From NCBI GenBank assembly GCA_026998145.1, contig JALTRC010000524.1, forward strand, positions 1-8,131: 8,131 nucleotides of DNA, given 5' to 3'. The notes beneath the pieces are model-generated. The model saw only the letters and a program-made list of their open reading frames with translations, searched no databases and was not told the origin of the DNA. The first letter of the stretch is position 1. The number at the start of each line of letters is the position of its first letter. Positions 4,307-8,131 of this stretch are shown here, one piece after another. This DNA is from Gammaproteobacteria bacterium. Lineage in GTDB: Bacteria; Pseudomonadota; Gammaproteobacteria; SZUA-229. Both the position numbers and the translations under genes were made by a program.

Positions 4307-6913
4307 ATGTGCAAAAACGCAACACCTAAAACCATTTACCTTAAAGAATATAGCCAGCCGGATTACTGGATCGACAGGGTTGATCTGCGCTTTGAGCTGG
4401 AGCCGGAAAAAACCAGAGTGATATCTGAGCTACATATTCGTCGCCGGGAATCGCTTGCGGATAATGTGCCGCTGGTACTTAACGGTGAACAACTTAAATT
4501 ACTCTCGGTTGCCATCGACCAGCGAAGCCTGGATGCATCTGAATATAAAGTTGATAATGAAAGCCTGACCATTCCCCATGTGCCGGCAGAATTTGTGTTG
4601 CGTACCGAGGTGCAAATCAATCCCTTAAGTAATACCTCGCTGGAAGGCCTGTATCAGTACAGTGGTAATTTCTGTACCCAGTGTGAAGCCGAAGGTTTTA
4701 GAAAAATTACTTATTATCTGGATCGCCCGGATGTGATGGCCATATTCAGCACCACCATTGTGGCAGATAAAAAACACTATCCGGTATTGTTATCCAATGG
4801 TAATCCGGTGGATAAAGGCAAACTGGATAATGGTCGCCACTGGGTAAAATGGCAGGACCCTTTTAAAAAGCCCTGTTATCTTTTTGCGCTGGTGGCCGGT
4901 GATCTGCAATGCATTGAAGATCAGTTCACCACAATGTCGGGCCGTGATGTAACACTACAGATTTTTGTGGAAGCCCATAATATCGACAAGTGCGATCATG
5001 CCATGGCCTCATTGAAAAAATCCATGCAGTGGGATGAGCAAAAATATGGCCGCGAATATGATCTGGATATTTATATGATTGTGGCGGTTGATGATTTCAA
5101 TATGGGCGCCATGGAAAACAAGGGCCTGAATGTTTTTAATTCCAAGTATGTACTGGCGCGTCCTGAGTCTGCTACAGATGTGGATTATGTGGGCATAGAA
5201 GGGGTCATCGGTCATGAGTATTTTCATAACTGGAGTGGTAACCGGGTAACCTGCCGCGACTGGTTTCAGCTGACCTTAAAAGAAGGCTTAACGGTTTTTC
5301 GGGATCAGCAGTTCACCGCTGATATGACATCCGCTACGGTCAAGCGTATTGATGATGTCAATGTGTTACGCAGCCGCCAGTTTGCTGAAGATGCCGGCCC
5401 CATGGCCCATCCCATCCAGCCGGATTCCTATGTGGAAATCAATAATTTTTACACGGTGACCGTATACAACAAGGGTGCGGAAGTGATTCGTATGATCCAT
5501 ACCCTGCTGGGGGAAGAAACATTCCGCCAGGGCATGGATTTATATTTTGAGCGTCATGATGGGGAAGCGGCCACCACGGAAGATTTTTTAAGTGCCATGG
5601 AAGATGCCAGTGGCATCGACTTAACACAGTTTCGTCGCTGGTATCATCAGGCCGGCACTCCCGAGCTTGAGATCAATACCGAGTATCAGCCGCAGGATAA
5701 AAGCCTTGTCTTAACAGTGAAGCAGTCTTCACCTGTTGAAAGCAACCAGCCTTTTCATATTCCACTGGCGGTTTGTTTGCTGGATGCACAGGGCAATGAA
5801 GTACCCGAGAGCAATACAATATTGTCTGTCAGCGAAGCCGAGCAGGAATTTGCTTTTAATGATGTGCCGGATAATGCTGTGCTGTCTGCACTGCGCAACT
5901 ATTCTGCGCCGGTTAAATTAAAGGTTTCCCTGAGTGATGAACAGCTGGCCTTTTTAATGGCCAGGGATACGGATGAATTTAATCGCTGGAACAGTGCCCA
6001 GCAGTTGGCCTGCAATATTTTGTTGCAGCTGATTGAAGATTATCGTCAGTCTAAAGAGCTGCAACTACCGCAATCTTTTATTGATGCCTTTAAAGCTGTG
6101 CTTAATGATCGCTCTCTGGATAAAGCCCTGGCGGCGCGAATTTTATCCCTGCCCGGTGATGATTATCTGGCCAGTTTAATGGATGTGATTGATGTGGATG
6201 GCATTCATCATGTGCGTGAGTTTTGTAAGACGACCATTGCTGATGCGCTACAGGCGGATTTTGAAAAGGTATATACAGCCTGCCAGAGTGATGAATATTC
6301 ATTAAGTGCCGAGGCCATGGGTCAGCGTAGCTTAAAAAATCTGTGCCTGTCTTATTTGCTGAGTTTAAATACGCCTTCCAGCCGTCAGCTGGCGATGCGG
6401 CAATACCAGCAGGCCGGCAATATGACCGACAAGATGGCGGCACTAAGAGCACTGGTACATACAGAATGTGAAGAAAAGCAGGCGCTGCTGGCAGACTTTT
6501 ACCAGCAGTGGCAGGACGATGCGCTGGTGATCGACAAGTGGTTTACCGTGCAGGCCACGGCGCCGCTGAATAATACCCTTGAGCAAATCGAGCAGCTGCA
6601 ACAGCATAAGGACTTTGATTTACGTGTGCCTAACCGGGTGCGCGCCCTGATTGGAGCCTTCTCCCAGGCCAATATGGCCTGCTTCCATGATATAAGCGGG
6701 CGGGGCTACGCCCTGCTGGCGGACTGTGTGCTGGCCTTAAATGAAATTAATCCGCAGATTGCCGCGCGTCTGGCCCTGCCGCTGATTCAGTGGCAGCGAT
6801 ATGACAGTGGGCGGCAGGCACTGATGAAGCAGCAGTTACAGCGTATCGCCGGGCATGAGGCGCTGGCAAAAGATGTTTATGAAATTGTTAGCCGGGGGCT
6901 TTCGGCTGAATAA
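4307..6913 (+). CDS. pepN: Aminopeptidase N (M1 family zinc metallopeptidase)
   Basis: PepN removes N-terminal residues from peptides in the cytoplasm, with broad specificity, and completes ATP-dependent protein breakdown. At 868 residues it is close to E. coli PepN (870). Layout: N-terminal beta domain (1 to about 195), thermolysin-like catalytic domain (about 195-445), beta-sandwich (about 446-550), and alpha-helical C-terminal bowl (about 550-868). All key residues are present: QCEAEGF with Glu127 for substrate N-terminus binding, GAMEN (267-271) preceded by the S1 gate Met266, the zinc motif HEYFH (His303, Glu304, His307) with Glu326 as third ligand in LKEG, and the transition-state tyrosine Tyr387 in VTVYNKGAEV. 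An in-frame TAA at 4298-4300 leaves ATG 4307 as the only start; a modest AGG (4295-4297) lies nine bases upstream. No clear promoter of its own is seen: the upstream gap is taken by the double-hairpin element. No clear terminator follows it. Confidence 0.97.
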   Translation: MCKNATPKTIYLKEYSQPDYWIDRVDLRFELEPEKTRVISELHIRRRESLADNVPLVLNGEQLKLLSVAIDQRSLDASEYKVDNESLTIPHVPAEFVLRTEVQINPLSNTSLEGLYQYSGNFCTQCEAEGFRKITYYLDRPDVMAIFSTTIVADKKHYPVLLSNGNPVDKGKLDNGRHWVKWQDPFKKPCYLFALVAGDLQCIEDQFTTMSGRDVTLQIFVEAHNIDKCDHAMASLKKSMQWDEQKYGREYDLDIYMIVAVDDFNMGAMENKGLNVFNSKYVLARPESATDVDYVGIEGVIGHEYFHNWSGNRVTCRDWFQLTLKEGLTVFRDQQFTADMTSATVKRIDDVNVLRSRQFAEDAGPMAHPIQPDSYVEINNFYTVTVYNKGAEVIRMIHTLLGEETFRQGMDLYFERHDGEAATTEDFLSAMEDASGIDLTQFRRWYHQAGTPELEINTEYQPQDKSLVLTVKQSSPVESNQPFHIPLAVCLLDAQGNEVPESNTILSVSEAEQEFAFNDVPDNAVLSALRNYSAPVKLKVSLSDEQLAFLMARDTDEFNRWNSAQQLACNILLQLIEDYRQSKELQLPQSFIDAFKAVLNDRSLDKALAARILSLPGDDYLASLMDVIDVDGIHHVREFCKTTIADALQADFEKVYTACQSDEYSLSAEAMGQRSLKNLCLSYLLSLNTPSSRQLAMRQYQQAGNMTDKMAALRALVHTECEEKQALLADFYQQWQDDALVIDKWFTVQATAPLNNTLEQIEQLQQHKDFDLRVPNRVRALIGAFSQANMACFHDISGRGYALLADCVLALNEINPQIAARLALPLIQWQRYDSGRQALMKQQLQRIAGHEALAKDVYEIVSRGLSAE

Positions 6914-6950
6914 ATCCTGTTCTAAGAGGCTAAAGTAAGTACCTGATTAC

Positions 6951-6966
6951 TGTGATATTTATCACA
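6951..6966. promoter_or_regulatory. CRP/Vfr-type operator (perfect palindrome)
   Basis: TGTGAT-ATTT-ATCACA is a perfect 16-bp palindrome in its arms and matches the E. coli CRP core TGTGAT-N4-ATCACA at every fixed position. It lies 37 bases past the pepN stop and 98 bases before the start of the REC-GGDEF gene. FNR/DNR sites (TTGAT-N4-ATCAA) have the same spacing but differ at the key outer bases, so a cAMP-CRP/Vfr-type regulator is preferred. The centre is about 44 bp upstream of the start point predicted from TAATAT (6991-6996), near the -41.5 position used by class II activators. Confidence 0.7.
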
Positions 6967-6990
6967 TTAAATAAATGTTCGCTTTTTTTC

Positions 6991-7003
6991 TAATATAGCT
7001 GGA
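6991..7003 (+). promoter_or_regulatory. Candidate -10 region of the REC-GGDEF-EAL gene
   Basis: TAATAT (6991-6996) follows a T-rich stretch and matches the -10 consensus at four of six positions. The -35 region 17-18 bases upstream (TTAAAT/TAAATA) is poor, as expected for an activator-dependent promoter, and the CRP-like site directly abuts it. The start would be near 7003, giving a leader of about 60 nt. Assignment is tentative. Confidence 0.45.
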
Positions 7004-7064
7004 TTCTGTCAAATCAGAGTCTACACTTAGGGCTATAGATAAACATCCTAAGAAAAATTATAAA

Positions 7065-8131
7065 ATGGGCCACACTAATTTATCCGGTACCACTCTTTGT
7101 ACCGACACGCATACACCCCTGATTCTCATTGCAGATGATGATCCCGCCACGCGTTTATTACTGCGCCATACCATGGAGCAGGAGTCTTATCACGTACTGG
7201 AAGTGGCGAATGGCCTGGAAGCGGTTGAAATCGGCAAACAGCATAAGCCGGATCTCATATTAATGGATGCGGTAATGCCGGAGATGGACGGCTTTAAAGC
7301 CACCGCCGAGCTGCTGCAAACTGATGAGTGCAAAGATACGCCTATCCTGATTATTACCGCTCTGGATGATGACCAGTCCATTTCTCACGCCTTTTCAATG
7401 GGGGCCTGTGATTACATCACCAAACCGATTAACTGGTCGGTATTAAAAAACCGTGTTTCCCGGCTGCTGCAAACCGTGGCGGCAGAGCGCAAAATTCGTC
7501 ATCTGGCTTATCACGATACCCTCACCGGCCTGCCGAATCGGTTGTTATTTGCCGACCGAACCAGCCAGGCAATCTGTCGTGCGCAGCGGAACAAGTCACG
7601 CTTTGCCCTGTTATTTATTGATCTGGACCGTTTTAAGGTTATCAATGATTCCATGGGGCATGAGGCTGGTGATACTCTGTTAAAGTCGGTAACCCGCAGT
7701 TTGAAAAGTAGCGTGCGTAAATCCGATACGGTGGCCCGCCTGGGCGGGGATGAGTTCACCCTGATACTGGAAAACATTCAAAGCACCGATGTGGTGGCTT
7801 CCAAAGCCCAGTACCTGCTTGACGCATTATCGCTGCCAATCAAAATTCAGGGGCGGGAAGTGTGTATTTCGGCCAGTATCGGTATCTCCTTATTTTCCGA
7901 TGACGGTGAAAGCTTTGGTGAGTTATTGAAAAATGCTGACACCGCCATGTATGAAGCCAAACAGTCCGGGCGAAATACCTTCCGCTTTTATACACAGGAG
8001 ATGAGTTCCGCCGCCATGCAGCGGCTGGAGATGGAAAATAATCTTCGTGAGGCAATAGAAAATCAGGAATTCTGCCTGTATTACCAGCCCAAATATAAAC
8101 TCCAGTCCGGTGAGTGCTGCGGAATGGAAGC
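7065..8131 (+). CDS. Response regulator with REC, GGDEF and (truncated) EAL domains: cyclic-di-GMP enzyme
   Basis: The frame opens at ATG 7065 and runs off the window end with 355 full codons visible, so the 3' part is missing. REC domain (about 18-135): acidic cluster Asp24-Asp25-Asp26, phosphoacceptor Asp68 in LMDAVMPEMDG, Thr98 and Lys120 in TKP, all conserved. GGDEF domain (about 145-310): begins AYHDTLTGLPNR, has an intact GGDEF (227-231) and an inhibitory I-site RKSD (218-221) exactly five residues before it, so diguanylate cyclase activity with product feedback is expected. EAL domain starts at about 330 with the typical YYQPKY and is cut at GMEA, Glu355 being the first residue of the EAL signature; whether phosphodiesterase activity is retained cannot be seen. 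A sensor kinase partner is not in the window. An in-frame TAG at 6996-6998 and the lack of another ATG support this start, though the Shine-Dalgarno is weak. A CRP-like operator precedes it, and it is probably transcribed independently of pepN. Confidence 0.93.
   Translation, partial: MGHTNLSGTTLCTDTHTPLILIADDDPATRLLLRHTMEQESYHVLEVANGLEAVEIGKQHKPDLILMDAVMPEMDGFKATAELLQTDECKDTPILIITALDDDQSISHAFSMGACDYITKPINWSVLKNRVSRLLQTVAAERKIRHLAYHDTLTGLPNRLLFADRTSQAICRAQRNKSRFALLFIDLDRFKVINDSMGHEAGDTLLKSVTRSLKSSVRKSDTVARLGGDEFTLILENIQSTDVVASKAQYLLDALSLPIKIQGREVCISASIGISLFSDDGESFGELLKNADTAMYEAKQSGRNTFRFYTQEMSSAAMQRLEMENNLREAIENQEFCLYYQPKYKLQSGECCGME

Noticed and set aside
6951..6989. Palindrome plus T7 as terminator of pepN
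   Set aside because: The stem TGTGAT/ATCACA is short and AT-rich and the T-run (in GCTTTTTTTC) is about 16 bases away; the exact CRP consensus is a better explanation.
7004..7064. Cyclic-di-GMP (GEMM) riboswitch in the leader of the GGDEF gene
   Set aside because: The leader is only about 60 nt and lacks the conserved GEMM helices and GNRA tetraloop/receptor pattern.

Overview
The window looks like chromosomal DNA of a gammaproteobacterium, probably of the Pseudomonadales/Oceanospirillales kind. The evidence is the sequence of RNase R and PepN, a tRNA-Leu(CAG) divergent from rnr (an arrangement I recall from Pseudomonas), Enterobacteria/Pseudomonas-style promoters, and a textbook CRP/Vfr-type operator. 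Base composition is moderate and even; I see no phage, insertion sequence or CRISPR array.

Layout. (1) Positions 1-1403: the 3' end of a small thioredoxin-like gene, overlapping by ATGA a 435-residue membrane protein built of two tandem CcdA/DsbD-type units; together they look like a thiol-electron relay across the inner membrane. (2) 1404-1740: intergenic block holding a hairpin that could terminate both converging transcripts, a minus-strand tRNA-Leu(CAG) with encoded CCA, and back-to-back promoters for that tRNA and for rnr. (3) 1741-4182: rnr, ribonuclease R, with intact catalytic residues but an unusual acidic N-terminal extension and a short basic C-terminal tail. (4) 4183-4306: a roughly 98-bp element of two inverted hairpins with imperfect terminal inverted repeats, resembling a REPIN or small MITE. 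(5) 4307-6913: pepN, a complete M1 aminopeptidase N. (6) 6914-7064: a regulatory region with a perfect 16-bp CRP-like palindrome about 44 bp upstream of a predicted start point. (7) 7065-8131: the 5' part of a response regulator with REC, GGDEF and the start of an EAL domain, cut by the window end.

Most genes are housekeeping (RNA decay, peptide turnover, tRNA, redox). I do not see a clearly new multi-gene system. The points most worth checking are the double-hairpin element between rnr and pepN, the possible cAMP-receptor control of a cyclic-di-GMP enzyme, the asymmetric cysteines of the double CcdA protein, and the charge-polarised tails of RNase R.
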